A DNA stretch of 64,000 nucleotides from Rhodospirillaceae bacterium (lineage in GTDB: Bacteria > Pseudomonadota > Alphaproteobacteria > Rhodospirillales > Rhodospirillaceae), in contig JAVJSV010000012.1 in assembly GCA_040219235.1 (NCBI GenBank), forward strand, positions 434,001-498,000, given 5' to 3'. The notes under the pieces are model-generated. The model was not told the origin of the DNA, did not search any database, and saw only the letters and a program-made list of their open reading frames with translations. Shown piece after piece: positions 24,835 to 33,587 of this stretch; position 1 is the stretch's first letter, and the number at the start of each line of letters is the position of its first letter. The position numbers and the translations under genes are program-made.

Positions 24835-25794
24835 ATGGTCGATTCTCTCTCCGATATTATCCTCAAGCGCACAACCCTTATTGTGCGCGACGCCGCGCGC
24901 ATGAAAGATTTTTACGAACAAGTGCTTGGCTGGAAGGTTTCTTATGAGTCCGAGATGACGCTGTCCGGCGGCATCCTGCCCTGCGGCAAACCCGGTGATC
25001 GTGTCATGCTCTATATGATGGAGGGCGCAGACCCCGACATCGGCAAAATCGGTCTGCTGGAATGGTTGGACCCTAAGCTGCCAGACCCTGGCTCACCCAC
25101 CCACCGTCTGGGCATCGGCAGTATTGTGCTGGTCGCTGACGTGCCCGACATGGACGAGCTGGTGCAAAAGGTGGCGGCCTTTCCCGGCGCTAAAATGCAC
25201 ACGGCCCCGGAAGTCGGCAGTTTTCCCGACCCGCGCGGCGAAGGCACTATTGAATACACCAGCGCCGCCATGTTCGATCCCGAGGGCTTCTTTTACGAAC
25301 TTTATTTTCGTTACAACCGGCCCAACCCGGAACAGTTTTTGATCCGCCGCACCACCTGTTTGGTGCGCGACATCGACCGTACGCTCGATTTTTTCACCAC
25401 CACCCTCGGTCTCACCAAAATCCAGGATTCCACCATGCCCATCGGCGGTCAGCTGGCGGCTGGCAAACCCGGCGACACGGTTCGGTTCGCTGTGTGCAAG
25501 GCCGCGCACGACTACTACGGCATGGCGGCGGCGCTGCAGTTTCTTGATCCGCCGTTGCCCGATCCCGGCGAGGCCACGTGGAACACCGGCATTGGCTCGG
25601 CGGTGTTTGTCGCCCATGCCCGCGATGCGGCAGATTTATTTGGTAAGGTGGAGGCGTCTGGCGTAAAAGTCACCCGCGATCTGTTCAGCCGCGCGGTGCC
25701 CAAAACCGGCGGCCAGGGCGAAACCAAAATGCACTCCATGGGCTTTCACGATCCGGATGGTTTTGTCTGGGAAGTGAATCAGCGGGAGGCTTAG
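24835..25794 (+). CDS. Double-VOC protein of the KRTT subfamily (second)
   Basis: A 319-residue paralogue of the preceding gene and only five bases after it. Modules lie at about residues 8-158 and 166-317, starting ILKRTTLIVRDAARMKDFY and LIRRTTCLVRDIDRTLDFF and ending MFDPEGFFYELYF and FHDPDGFVWEVNQ. The same Arg-for-His change is seen, with the final Glu retained. The two proteins may form a heterodimer. No leader. It is co-directional with the cupin 11 bases downstream. Confidence 0.83.
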   Translation: MVDSLSDIILKRTTLIVRDAARMKDFYEQVLGWKVSYESEMTLSGGILPCGKPGDRVMLYMMEGADPDIGKIGLLEWLDPKLPDPGSPTHRLGIGSIVLVADVPDMDELVQKVAAFPGAKMHTAPEVGSFPDPRGEGTIEYTSAAMFDPEGFFYELYFRYNRPNPEQFLIRRTTCLVRDIDRTLDFFTTTLGLTKIQDSTMPIGGQLAAGKPGDTVRFAVCKAAHDYYGMAAALQFLDPPLPDPGEATWNTGIGSAVFVAHARDAADLFGKVEASGVKVTRDLFSRAVPKTGGQGETKMHSMGFHDPDGFVWEVNQREA

Positions 25795-25805
25795 AGAGTC
25801 AAAAT

Positions 25806-26156
25806 ATGTCCAATAAATCTCCCCGCATCGAAGAGTTCCCCTGGGGTCGCATCGAATGGCTGGCGGATCACGCCTCTCATCCCGGCGCGAAAACCAGCCT
25901 GGCGAAAATGATCGTGAAGCCTGGCGCGGACACCCCGTTGCATCGCCACGATAACTGTTCCGAGGTCATTCATGTGCTGGAGGGCGCGGTCGCCGTTCAG
26001 GTGAGCACCTATGCGCCGGTCTCTCTGGGCGCAGGCGAAACCTACCTGTTTCCGGCCTACACCCCACACAGTTTGCAAAATGTGGGAGACGGCGAGGCCG
26101 TGCTGATGTTGTCGTTCTCCAACGCCAATCGCAGTTATAAAGCGATTGCGGCCTAG
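25806..26156 (+). CDS. Small cupin-domain protein
   Basis: A 116-residue single-cupin protein. Motif 1 reads HRHDNCSEVIHVLEG (two His and Glu metal ligands, near residue 40) and motif 2 YLFPAYTPHSLQN (third His, near 82), so metal binding is intact, unlike most neighbouring VOC proteins. Cupins of this size serve as dioxygenases, isomerases or sensors of small acids. It lies between the double-VOC genes and the nitrilase, on the same strand with gaps of 11 and about 50 bases, and is likely co-transcribed. Function not determinable. Confidence 0.85.
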   Translation: MSNKSPRIEEFPWGRIEWLADHASHPGAKTSLAKMIVKPGADTPLHRHDNCSEVIHVLEGAVAVQVSTYAPVSLGAGETYLFPAYTPHSLQNVGDGEAVLMLSFSNANRSYKAIAA

Positions 26157-26212
26157 GCGGCTCCGGTGAGTCTGCGTTAGGGTTATCTCTCAAGAAACAG
26201 GGGATGACCGCT

Positions 26213-27970
26213 ATGCGTTACACAGCAGCGTGTTTAACGGCCAGCACCAAACCCGCAGAGGGAAACTGGGCCGCGCGTATCGCAGACCTCGCTGCCGACT
26301 ACGCTGATCTCAAGTTGGTTGCCGTGCCAGCCTTGCAGCAATCGCCAGAGACAGATGTTCACATCTTTGCAACTGCCGCGCAAAGTCACGGACTTCATAT
26401 CGCCGGTGCCATAGGCACACAGGCGTTCTTGATCTCTCCTGAAGGAATCGACCTGTTGGTTGATGCGGTAGATGAAGATGACTTTCCCGTGGTGAAGTCC
26501 GCAATAGGTGATCTGGCGGTTGTGGTTGGTGATGATCTGCGCATCCATGAGGTGGTGCGCGGTCATATGTTTAATGGCGCCGAGATTATTCTCAATCCCA
26601 TCTGCGAACGGCCTGACGCTTTATCATCACAGCGAGATTTAGCACGGTCCGCGCGCGCGTATGAAAACCTCGTTGCGGTACTCACGGCATCTGCGGGTGG
26701 TACATCAGGGGCGTGGGACTCGCGTGGGGAGTGCCTGGTTTCTGGCGGGCCAGAGCATGATGCGGTTTGCGCCAAGATTGATCTTGAAGCGCTGCGCGCC
26801 GAGCGCATGGTGGCGCCGCTCAATTTTCCGGCGCAATTGCGCACCAAACTGTATTCCAATGAATACCTTCAGGCCGCCGAACGGGCGCAGGGATGGGCCA
26901 CGCGCAACACCCCAACCGTCGCTCCTTATCAGGCGCTGATTGTGCAAGCCCACATCACCACCGTCCCCAGCATTGAGCAGGCTGACGAAGTGATTACGGC
27001 CAACATGGACCGCAGCCTTGCACTGGCCGGGAAGTTTGCCGCCGGGCCGAACATCAAGTTGGTGGTGTTTCCAGAGTATTGGATGACCGGTGTGCCCTTC
27101 GGGCGCTCGGTGGATGACTTCTGGCCCAAGGTGGGGATTCGCATGGATGGGCCGCATTTTGCGCGCCTGCAAGAATTTGCCCAACAGACCAAAACCTATG
27201 TCGGCGGGGCCATGTTTGAATATGATCCCGACTGGCCGCGCCGCTGGTTTAACACTGCGTTTATTATTAATCCGTCCGGCGACGTCATTCTCAAGTATCG
27301 CAAAATTCAATGCGGTGACATCAACGGCATGCTCAACAACACCACGCCGGGCAATGTCTATTCAGACTATGTGCAGCGTTATGGCGAAGATGGCCTGTTT
27401 CCGGTTGTGGATACAGACATCGGTCGTCTCGCGGCCTGTGTCTGTTACGACACCAATTTTCCAGAGTTGTGGCGCGCGCTCACTTTGCGCGGCGCTGAGT
27501 TGATCGTTTACCCCACCGGTGAGCCTCATCATGTCTGCCGCACTGCCTGGGAGATTGCCAAGCAAGCCCATGCCGCTGAGAACCAGATTTATATCGCCAG
27601 TGCCAATGCGGGGTGTGAGGCGTCGGCCCCCGGATCGCCCACCACCTATTTTCATCGCGGATTTTCTAAGCTTGTCGGGCCGGATGGCCGCATCGCCGGT
27701 GTGGCAGATACAGCGGGTGAGGTGCCGTTGATCGTCAATGTGGATATTGAAAACCTGCGCCGTCTCCGGGCCGATGCTGATTTATCTTTAATAGATAAAA
27801 TCGATTTTAATGCGGCAGCCAAAATCTACACCACGCACGATGGCTTCCCGCTGAATTGGGCTTTAGAGTCACCCACCGAGACCGCGTTCGAGGGGATTGG
27901 GCATGTCATGAAAACCATGGAACGCTATCGCGAAACAGGCGTGTACCGCGCACCGTCAGAAGCGGCCTAA
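26213..27970 (+). CDS. Tandem nitrilase-fold amidohydrolase with degenerate N-terminal copy
   Basis: A 585-residue protein, about twice the normal nitrilase length. The C-terminal domain (about residues 235-540) has the complete Glu-Lys-Cys triad: VVFPEYWMTG, LKYRKIQCGD and ACVCYDTNFPELWRAL, so it should hydrolyse a nitrile, amide or carbamoyl C-N bond. The N-terminal 200 residues look like a second nitrilase fold without active residues: KLVAVPALQQ replaces the Glu strand and VVVGDDLRIHEVVRG lacks the Cys before FNGAEIILNPICERP. The duplication may stabilise the oligomer. ATG 26213 with AGGGG upstream is preferred over 26204. It is the last gene of the plus-strand run. Confidence 0.85.
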   Translation: MRYTAACLTASTKPAEGNWAARIADLAADYADLKLVAVPALQQSPETDVHIFATAAQSHGLHIAGAIGTQAFLISPEGIDLLVDAVDEDDFPVVKSAIGDLAVVVGDDLRIHEVVRGHMFNGAEIILNPICERPDALSSQRDLARSARAYENLVAVLTASAGGTSGAWDSRGECLVSGGPEHDAVCAKIDLEALRAERMVAPLNFPAQLRTKLYSNEYLQAAERAQGWATRNTPTVAPYQALIVQAHITTVPSIEQADEVITANMDRSLALAGKFAAGPNIKLVVFPEYWMTGVPFGRSVDDFWPKVGIRMDGPHFARLQEFAQQTKTYVGGAMFEYDPDWPRRWFNTAFIINPSGDVILKYRKIQCGDINGMLNNTTPGNVYSDYVQRYGEDGLFPVVDTDIGRLAACVCYDTNFPELWRALTLRGAELIVYPTGEPHHVCRTAWEIAKQAHAAENQIYIASANAGCEASAPGSPTTYFHRGFSKLVGPDGRIAGVADTAGEVPLIVNVDIENLRRLRADADLSLIDKIDFNAAAKIYTTHDGFPLNWALESPTETAFEGIGHVMKTMERYRETGVYRAPSEAA

Positions 27971-28033
27971 TACGCCAACATTAAACTTCCTCGCTTTATG
28001 ATGACGAAAGCCGCGCACCGAGCGGAAGACATT

Positions 28034-29035
28034 TTACTTCTGTTGCGCGGCGAAGGCGGCTTTGGCGGCCATAATGGCACCATACAATTCCTGGGCACGT
28101 CCGCCGGCAGCCTCAATCACATCCTGATGCGTTGATAGGCCAACGGCGCGCCAGGCAGAAAGCTGTGCGTCCGTTGGCTCAATCAGCGTGACATGGTCTG
28201 CGGCAGCGGCGTTGAGAATACGATCTTCATCGGCGCGCATTGCTGCGGCCGCGTCGACCGCACTGGGATGAGACTTCAAAATCAAGTCCTGTTGCTGAGG
28301 GCTAAGGCTTTCATGCCATTGCTTGTTCGCCAACAGCGTAATCACACTCGGGGTGTGATGTGTTTGTGTGTAGTACGGAGCATCAATTGATGTCCCCGTC
28401 ATCGCGTAGACAAAAGAGTTGGTTTCCCCTCCTTCAATCAGGCCAGTCTGAAGTGACGTCACAACTTCGGGCGATGCCACCTGAAAGGTGTCCGCGCCAA
28501 GGGCTTGGATGAACAGTTGTGAGGCTGGATCAATCAAAGCGCGAAAGCGTTTTCCGGATACGTCTTGCGGATGATGGATCGGCGCGTTGGCGTAAATGCC
28601 GTGCCACGCCGCCCCATAGAGACGCAAACCAATAACGCCGTGTTCGGCCAGCAGATCATTGCCAAAGGGTGTAATCACGGCTGTGTTGACGTAATCAAAT
28701 TCTTCCCAGGAGTCGAACAGATAGGGCGCATTAAGGACTGTAAATTCCGGCACGGCTGTGGCGGCCGACTGCGCCCCGACAGCAGCGATTTGTATGCGCC
28801 CGCGTCGCAGGGCAAAAAAGTAGGATTCGTCTGACCCTAGCTCTCCTCTGACCATAAGTTTTACGTCAAATGGTTGACCTGGTGCCGCACTCAGAACTGC
28901 ACCCATGTCCTGATAAAATTTGTCAGACGCAATGGCCGGGCTTGAAACGGCGCCCAAGGTCAGCGGAATTTTATCTGCCGCTGCGACAGGTACACACCAA
29001 AGCACCATCCATAGTGCAAGAAGTCTCAGAGTCAC
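28034..29035 (-). CDS. TRAP-type solute-binding protein, DctP family (orphan 1)
   Basis: A 333-residue periplasmic binding protein. A Sec signal (LRLLALWMVLWCVPVAAA, cut near residue 20) precedes a DctP fold. The carboxylate-binding Arg is in SGKRFRALIDPA (near 170), and VTSLQTGLIEGGETNSF (near 205) is the family's helix. No DctQ or DctM membrane genes are nearby, so it must use a permease elsewhere or act as a sensor. It starts with GTG at 29035, with CCGGA eight bases upstream. It lies 23 bases after a VOC gene (29058-29576) on the minus strand, the first of three DctP-VOC pairs here. Confidence 0.87.
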   Translation of the reverse strand: MTLRLLALWMVLWCVPVAAADKIPLTLGAVSSPAIASDKFYQDMGAVLSAAPGQPFDVKLMVRGELGSDESYFFALRRGRIQIAAVGAQSAATAVPEFTVLNAPYLFDSWEEFDYVNTAVITPFGNDLLAEHGVIGLRLYGAAWHGIYANAPIHHPQDVSGKRFRALIDPASQLFIQALGADTFQVASPEVVTSLQTGLIEGGETNSFVYAMTGTSIDAPYYTQTHHTPSVITLLANKQWHESLSPQQQDLILKSHPSAVDAAAAMRADEDRILNAAAADHVTLIEPTDAQLSAWRAVGLSTHQDVIEAAGGRAQELYGAIMAAKAAFAAQQK

Positions 29036-29057
29036 ATTTTCTGTCCGGTTGTTTGAA

Positions 29058-29576
29058 TCACGTCACGGTTCTCACAGTTGTTCCGATGTCTTCAAAGACT
29101 TCCAGAAAATACCCGTCCGGATCTTGCGCCATAAACAGTTTGGCCGGAACAAACGCGCCGCTTTCATCGCCGAGGTTCCGCGCTTCTGTGACAGGCATCA
29201 AGACGGTTCCCCCCAGTTCTTCGACCTGCGCAGCAGCCTGCTCCGCATTTGAGGTTGAGAGAACCAACGCAACACTGCCGATGCCGAGACGGCGGATGTC
29301 ATGATCTGGCTCTGGCAGGGGCGGGTCACACAGTTCCATCAGGCCGATCATACCCACCAGTGGGTTCTCGCCTTTGAGGATCAGGAAACGCCCATTCCCA
29401 CCGCGCGGTTTTGTGCCCACCGGAAAGAAAGGCACGCGCGCCAAATCCACACTCAACTCAGCATAGAGGGTGAGTCCAAACACGCCTTCATAAAAAGCCT
29501 GCGACCGGTCTAGATCACGAACCAACAGGGTTGCGCGCCGTAAAACGCTGGTGACGTCGCCCGGGGTGTCAACCAT
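29058..29576 (-). CDS. VOC protein of the KRTT subfamily, paired with TRAP binding protein
   Basis: A 172-residue single-module VOC protein, starting VLRRATLLVRDLDRSQAFYE and ending FMAQDPDGYFLEVFED. Arg replaces the first His; Glu is kept. It is cytoplasmic, with no leader. It lies directly upstream of the DctP gene on the same strand, 34 bases downstream of the double alpha/beta-hydrolase. Similarity to the modules of the 23.8-25.8 kb proteins is clear from the shared RRATLLVRD/KRTTLLVRD strand. The pairing suggests that both proteins deal with the same substrate. Confidence 0.82.
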   Translation of the reverse strand: MVDTPGDVTSVLRRATLLVRDLDRSQAFYEGVFGLTLYAELSVDLARVPFFPVGTKPRGGNGRFLILKGENPLVGMIGLMELCDPPLPEPDHDIRRLGIGSVALVLSTSNAEQAAAQVEELGGTVLMPVTEARNLGDESGAFVPAKLFMAQDPDGYFLEVFEDIGTTVRTVT

Positions 29577-29610
29577 TCAGCGTGCTCCTCAATCGGCTTT
29601 CAATGGGCTG

Positions 29611-31305
29611 TTATCCTTCAAGGAAACTCAAAATCGTCCGCGCCCGGGCAGCTTGATCAGCAGGCCGCGCAGCAACGCTACTATTGGAGAGCATCTTTGC
29701 AGCTTCTCTGGCCCAGCGATAACGCACGTCATCTTCCGTTTCCAACACCAGGGTCGGCGCGGTAATTTTTGGCAATAGCGCGCGACCATCTACATCAATG
29801 GCGGCTGCAATGGCATCGCCCGCCGTCTTCCACTGCTTCAGGGTATCGATCAAACGCATGTGCAGGGTGTCGGTATCAAAGTCTGGTGAGATTTTGCGAA
29901 TGGCTCCAACGCCGCCGTCATACCAGGGCCACTGCACCGATTGATCCCGCAGCATATGCCAGCAGCGATGTAGGTGGGTGCCGTCCAGTTGCGGTCGCAA
30001 GTCCGGTACGTAGTTCACCTTCATTTCAGACTGTAATTCCGGTTCGGGCAAAGCAACCGCGTCCAACACAAGCTTGCGCACCCGCGCACCATGACTGGCG
30101 GCGAGCGCCAGGGCAATCGGAGTGCTCAGGCCGTTCGCGACCAGATCCACCTGATCCAAGCCCAAGGCGTTCAGCGCAGCAACGAGACTCTGCACGTACG
30201 CGTCAGTTGTGGGTTTTTCTAAGGCATCAGAATCATTGCAGCCGGGCAGGTCCAAGCCAAAAGCTGGGCGGCCCCGGCCAAGGGACTTTAGGTAGGTTTC
30301 ATCCGCGCGGGCGCTGCCGGGCAGATCATGGAGGAAGACGATGGGCGTGCCTGTGCCATGTCCCGCACGACGCACCAGAATCTGACCATGTCTGGTATCT
30401 ACATAGCCGCGAGTCACACCAGAGCTAAGCGGGTTTTTCAGCGGATCAGGGGGTGAGAAATCACCCGCGCCCTCAAAGTCCGCATGGTCGCTGAACAATT
30501 CCTCAAGGCGCGCTTTCCACGCATCCCGATCCGGGCTCAAGCGTTCAACGGTGCTGCCGGCGGGTAGGGGGGTGGGCAAGCTATCGAGGAACGCATAGAG
30601 CACATCATCTTCGCGCGCCATAAACACGCAGCGGGCGGATAACGTTGGGATCACCGGCATGGCTTTGTAGCGCATGGCTCCCGAGTATGCGTCCGAGAAG
30701 TTGGGCCCGGCCATAAACAAATCCATGCTGTAGTCCTGCAAGTAGGTCATGTCGCGCTGGGCGGTTGGCATGCGCGTCGCTTTGCTTTTGGCAAACCACG
30801 GGAACCAGCGCTGAAAATCACGCACGCGGGTCCATTCTTCTGCCAGGTAACTGCCCGAAGCGGTTGGTTTGAAGGGGTGCATGTAGCTTTCAATAAACGC
30901 ATAGTCGGTATCGCCAGGGGGTAAAGACAACCCATCCATAATGGCAACGGCCACCCGTTCTGGATGGTTGGCGGCAAACTCCAACAGAATTTTCGAGCTG
31001 GTATGAAAGCCATACACAGGACAGCGTTCAACCCCAAACCCCAGAATGGTATCGGCCAGAGCCCCGGCGAAGTCGCCAATTTCCGGACGCGGTTCAGAGG
31101 GCAGCGCGGTCGAATTGCCATAGCCCGGCGTGTCGATGGCAATCGCCGTGAAGCGGTCTGAGAAATGTTCCACCAGGGGAATATGCAGCACCGACGAGCG
31201 CGGAGAATCATGCAGCAAAATAACCGGCGGGCCAGACCCGGCTGCCCGGTAATGCACTTGGCCGTTGCCGGCGTTTACGAAGCCCTTGCGGATAGCTGCC
31301 GCCAT
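29611..31305 (-). CDS. Tandem alpha/beta-hydrolase-fold protein lacking nucleophile serines
   Basis: A 564-residue protein of two alpha/beta-hydrolase domains, about residues 1-280 and 300-560. Each starts with a canonical strand and oxyanion segment (VILLHDSPRSS and IVFLHDLPGSA). The nucleophile elbows are changed: domain 1 reads VYGFHTSSKI, with His for Ser, and domain 2 LVANGLSTPI, with Gly in that place. Neither can work as an ordinary serine hydrolase; cofactor-free oxygenases of this fold also need less of the Ser, so another chemistry or a binding role is possible. No leader. It sits in the minus-strand run between the MFS transporter and a VOC gene. Confidence 0.83.
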   Translation of the reverse strand: MAAAIRKGFVNAGNGQVHYRAAGSGPPVILLHDSPRSSVLHIPLVEHFSDRFTAIAIDTPGYGNSTALPSEPRPEIGDFAGALADTILGFGVERCPVYGFHTSSKILLEFAANHPERVAVAIMDGLSLPPGDTDYAFIESYMHPFKPTASGSYLAEEWTRVRDFQRWFPWFAKSKATRMPTAQRDMTYLQDYSMDLFMAGPNFSDAYSGAMRYKAMPVIPTLSARCVFMAREDDVLYAFLDSLPTPLPAGSTVERLSPDRDAWKARLEELFSDHADFEGAGDFSPPDPLKNPLSSGVTRGYVDTRHGQILVRRAGHGTGTPIVFLHDLPGSARADETYLKSLGRGRPAFGLDLPGCNDSDALEKPTTDAYVQSLVAALNALGLDQVDLVANGLSTPIALALAASHGARVRKLVLDAVALPEPELQSEMKVNYVPDLRPQLDGTHLHRCWHMLRDQSVQWPWYDGGVGAIRKISPDFDTDTLHMRLIDTLKQWKTAGDAIAAAIDVDGRALLPKITAPTLVLETEDDVRYRWAREAAKMLSNSSVAARPADQAARARTILSFLEG

Positions 31306-31346
31306 ATTTTCTCTCCCGAATCAAATGAGAAGAGAGATTAACCGTC

Positions 31347-32657
31347 TCAGGCGGCGGGCGCGAGGGTCGCTTTGCGTAAAATGCGAAGACACATCATCAA
31401 ACTGATGAAGACGAAGAGACTGGACGCATAAAACGGGGCGCCGGGCACATACATCGGTGCGCCGTCCTCGGTAAACACACGAAACAACTGGGTCATTCCC
31501 AGCGGCGCGAGCATCGCCGTTAGGCTGAACAAACTGGTGATCGCCCCCTGCAACTCGCCTTGGGCGTTGGCGGGCACCTGATTTGAGACAATGGATCGCA
31601 GCGCCGGCATGGCCAGTCCCGTAAACCCAGCGGGAATCAACCACGCATAAATCATCCAGCCTTGGGTCGCGCTGCCAAAGCCGAAGAAGCAAATGGTACC
31701 CACGGTCAGGCCAATAAAGACCGCTTTTTGTTCGCCGATTTTCTTGACGATACGGCCAAGGGCAAAGCCTTGCACAAACACGGTCATGCAGCCGAAGACC
31801 CCCAAAGAAATGCCGACCTGCTGCACCGTCCAGTCAAACTTCAGCATGGTGTAAAACGACCATACGCTGGGGTGGGTAAACTGTGCCGTCTGCAAAAAGA
31901 ACATAACGCCGATGAAAGAGATCACCACCGGGTATTGCCGCATCTGCATGACCGCGCCGAGGGTATTGGCGCGCGCCCAAGAGAACGCCCGGCGGTCGTC
32001 TTCCTTCAGCGTTTCGGGCAGGATAACAGCGCCATATACAAAATTCGTAAAGGCCAGACCGGCGGCAAAGAAGAAAGGGACACGTGGCCCGTACTCACCA
32101 AGAAATCCCCCAATCACGGGACCGAGAATAAAGCCAAGGCCACCCGCTGCGGTGATCAGACCAAAGTTCTTGGCGCGATTCTCCGCAGTGCTGATATCGG
32201 CCATGTAAGCATTGGCGGTGGTGATGGTGCTGCCGGCAATGCCGGCGATCAAACGCCCGGCAAACAACCACGCCAGGGTCGGAGCAAAGCCCATAATGAT
32301 GTAATTGGTGCCGAGCACCAGCATGGACATCAGCAACACCGGACGTCGCCCATAACGGTCACTGACGTTGCCCATCAGCGGCGCAAACAGAAACTGCATG
32401 AAAGCATGGATAAACATCAACATGCCGCCATAAGCCGCGGCTTGGCCCAACCCTTCGCCGGTCAGGTCGGTGATCAGGGCGGGCATCACCGGCACAATGA
32501 TGCCGAAGGTGATGGCATCAAGCAGAATACTGAACAGAATGAAGGCGACGGCATACCGCCCAGGTGCACGATCTAACAAAATAGAGATCCCCGCAGGAGA
32601 GAAGGGCGAATACCCTTTAACTTTATAGAGCGTCGCGTTTTGGCTGTGTATGCCCAT
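31347..32657 (-). CDS. MFS transporter, TetA/TCR-like
   Basis: A 436-residue twelve-helix major facilitator protein. Motif A PLMGNVSDRYGRRP between helices 2 and 3 (near residue 75) and the helix 5 signature GGLGFILGPVIGGFLG (near 150) place it with the DHA1 drug/metabolite:H+ antiporters, including TetA. It would export or import a small molecule across the inner membrane, here perhaps a pathway substrate. ATG 32657 is chosen; a TTG at 32696 lies within the direct repeat upstream. It is 81 bases downstream of the bicupin gene, with the repeat 22-62 bases before the start. Confidence 0.87.
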   Translation of the reverse strand: MGIHSQNATLYKVKGYSPFSPAGISILLDRAPGRYAVAFILFSILLDAITFGIIVPVMPALITDLTGEGLGQAAAYGGMLMFIHAFMQFLFAPLMGNVSDRYGRRPVLLMSMLVLGTNYIIMGFAPTLAWLFAGRLIAGIAGSTITTANAYMADISTAENRAKNFGLITAAGGLGFILGPVIGGFLGEYGPRVPFFFAAGLAFTNFVYGAVILPETLKEDDRRAFSWARANTLGAVMQMRQYPVVISFIGVMFFLQTAQFTHPSVWSFYTMLKFDWTVQQVGISLGVFGCMTVFVQGFALGRIVKKIGEQKAVFIGLTVGTICFFGFGSATQGWMIYAWLIPAGFTGLAMPALRSIVSNQVPANAQGELQGAITSLFSLTAMLAPLGMTQLFRVFTEDGAPMYVPGAPFYASSLFVFISLMMCLRILRKATLAPAA

Positions 32658-32678
32658 TTCAGGTGGTTGCCACACAGC

Positions 32679-32719
32679 GGCTGTGCCGCTTTTCAAGACG
32701 GGGCTGTGCCGCTTCTCAA
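32679..32719. repeat. 18-bp direct repeat upstream of the MFS gene
   Basis: GGCTGTGCCGCTTTTCAA (32679-32696) is repeated at 32702-32719 with one mismatch (C for T), giving a 23-base period, about two helical turns. It fills the short gap between bicupin and MFS genes. Direct repeats on one face of the helix can be regulator sites, but a simple local duplication is equally possible. Confidence 0.6.
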
Positions 32720-32738
32720 ATAATCGGTTGAAATGCCT

Positions 32739-33587
32739 TTAATAGGGTAGGGTTAAATCAGGGTTCTCTTGCAGAGTGTCTGCCAGTCCCTCGGGGAGTT
32801 GCGGCGCATAAGGGGAATCCCAGGGCACCGGGTAGCTTTCCTCAGACCAGTCTGTTGTCAGTGGCCCACCTTTGCAGCGGAATAAACCGAGTGCGCCCGT
32901 TCGGGTGCCGACGGGGCCGTGGGGAATGCCGGGCGGACGCCAAAAATACGCGCCGCGTTTCAGCACACCCATGGGCATATGCATTTCACCGGATAGCAAA
33001 AAGACTTCCTCCACCACCGGGTGGGTTTCCAGGCGATTGACCTCGCCGGTCATGCCCGTCTCATCAATATCCAGAAGCCAGGTGCTGTCACCGGTTTTTG
33101 CGTCTTTGCGTAGACCCAGGCGTTTAACCCCGGGCGCGGCCACTTTAGGGTCGGTTGCGCCACCCCAGGGCACGGATTTTGTTGAAATACGTTCTATCAG
33201 GTTATCCGCCGTGTAAAAACCATCCGGCGCGGGGCCGGCAACGCGTTTGTGCGCGCCCTCATAAAAGGTCATGACGTCTGCGCCCTCTGGTGCGGTCATG
33301 GAATTGCGCTGATAACCTGCGGGCAAATAGGCGTAATCACCTTCACCATAGAGGATGTCGTTGATTTTCAGCGTGCCCGACAGCACATAAAATTCTTCGT
33401 CACTTTCAAGATGGTGCGCCTGATCTAAACGCCAGCCTGGGGCATAGCGTATAATCTGGGTGACGGCTTTGGAGTCCGGATCGTAACTGAGGGGTTTAGC
33501 AGCGGCACCGGGGCGAGAAGAGTTAGGCCCTAACGTGCGCCAATCCACAGCTTGCGCCTGAATGAATTCAATATGTGGCCGGGCCAC
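32739..33587 (-). CDS. Bicupin protein (DUF4437-like)
   Basis: A 282-residue protein with two cupin barrels, about residues 30-125 and 150-260. Metal ligand candidates are visible in AHHLESDEEFYVLSG and YAYLPAGYQRNS for the first and RLETHPVVEEVFLLSGEMH and WRPPGIPHGPVGT for the second; the second barrel has a more complete set (His, Glu, His). It resembles DUF4437/ChrR-like cupins, whose substrates are mostly unknown. It starts with GTG at 33587, directly after the TAG of the small protein, which suggests translational coupling. Confidence 0.8.
   Translation of the reverse strand: MARPHIEFIQAQAVDWRTLGPNSSRPGAAAKPLSYDPDSKAVTQIIRYAPGWRLDQAHHLESDEEFYVLSGTLKINDILYGEGDYAYLPAGYQRNSMTAPEGADVMTFYEGAHKRVAGPAPDGFYTADNLIERISTKSVPWGGATDPKVAAPGVKRLGLRKDAKTGDSTWLLDIDETGMTGEVNRLETHPVVEEVFLLSGEMHMPMGVLKRGAYFWRPPGIPHGPVGTRTGALGLFRCKGGPLTTDWSEESYPVPWDSPYAPQLPEGLADTLQENPDLTLPY

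Noticed and set aside
27971-28033. Terminator between nitrilase and DctP genes
   Set aside because: Only a poorly paired arm (CTTCC...GGAAG) with a 20-plus base loop and no T-run could be drawn.
31662-32576. 304-codon plus-strand frame opposite the MFS transporter
   Set aside because: Charged, low-hydrophobicity shadow of transmembrane codons on the other strand; no motif or ribosome site.
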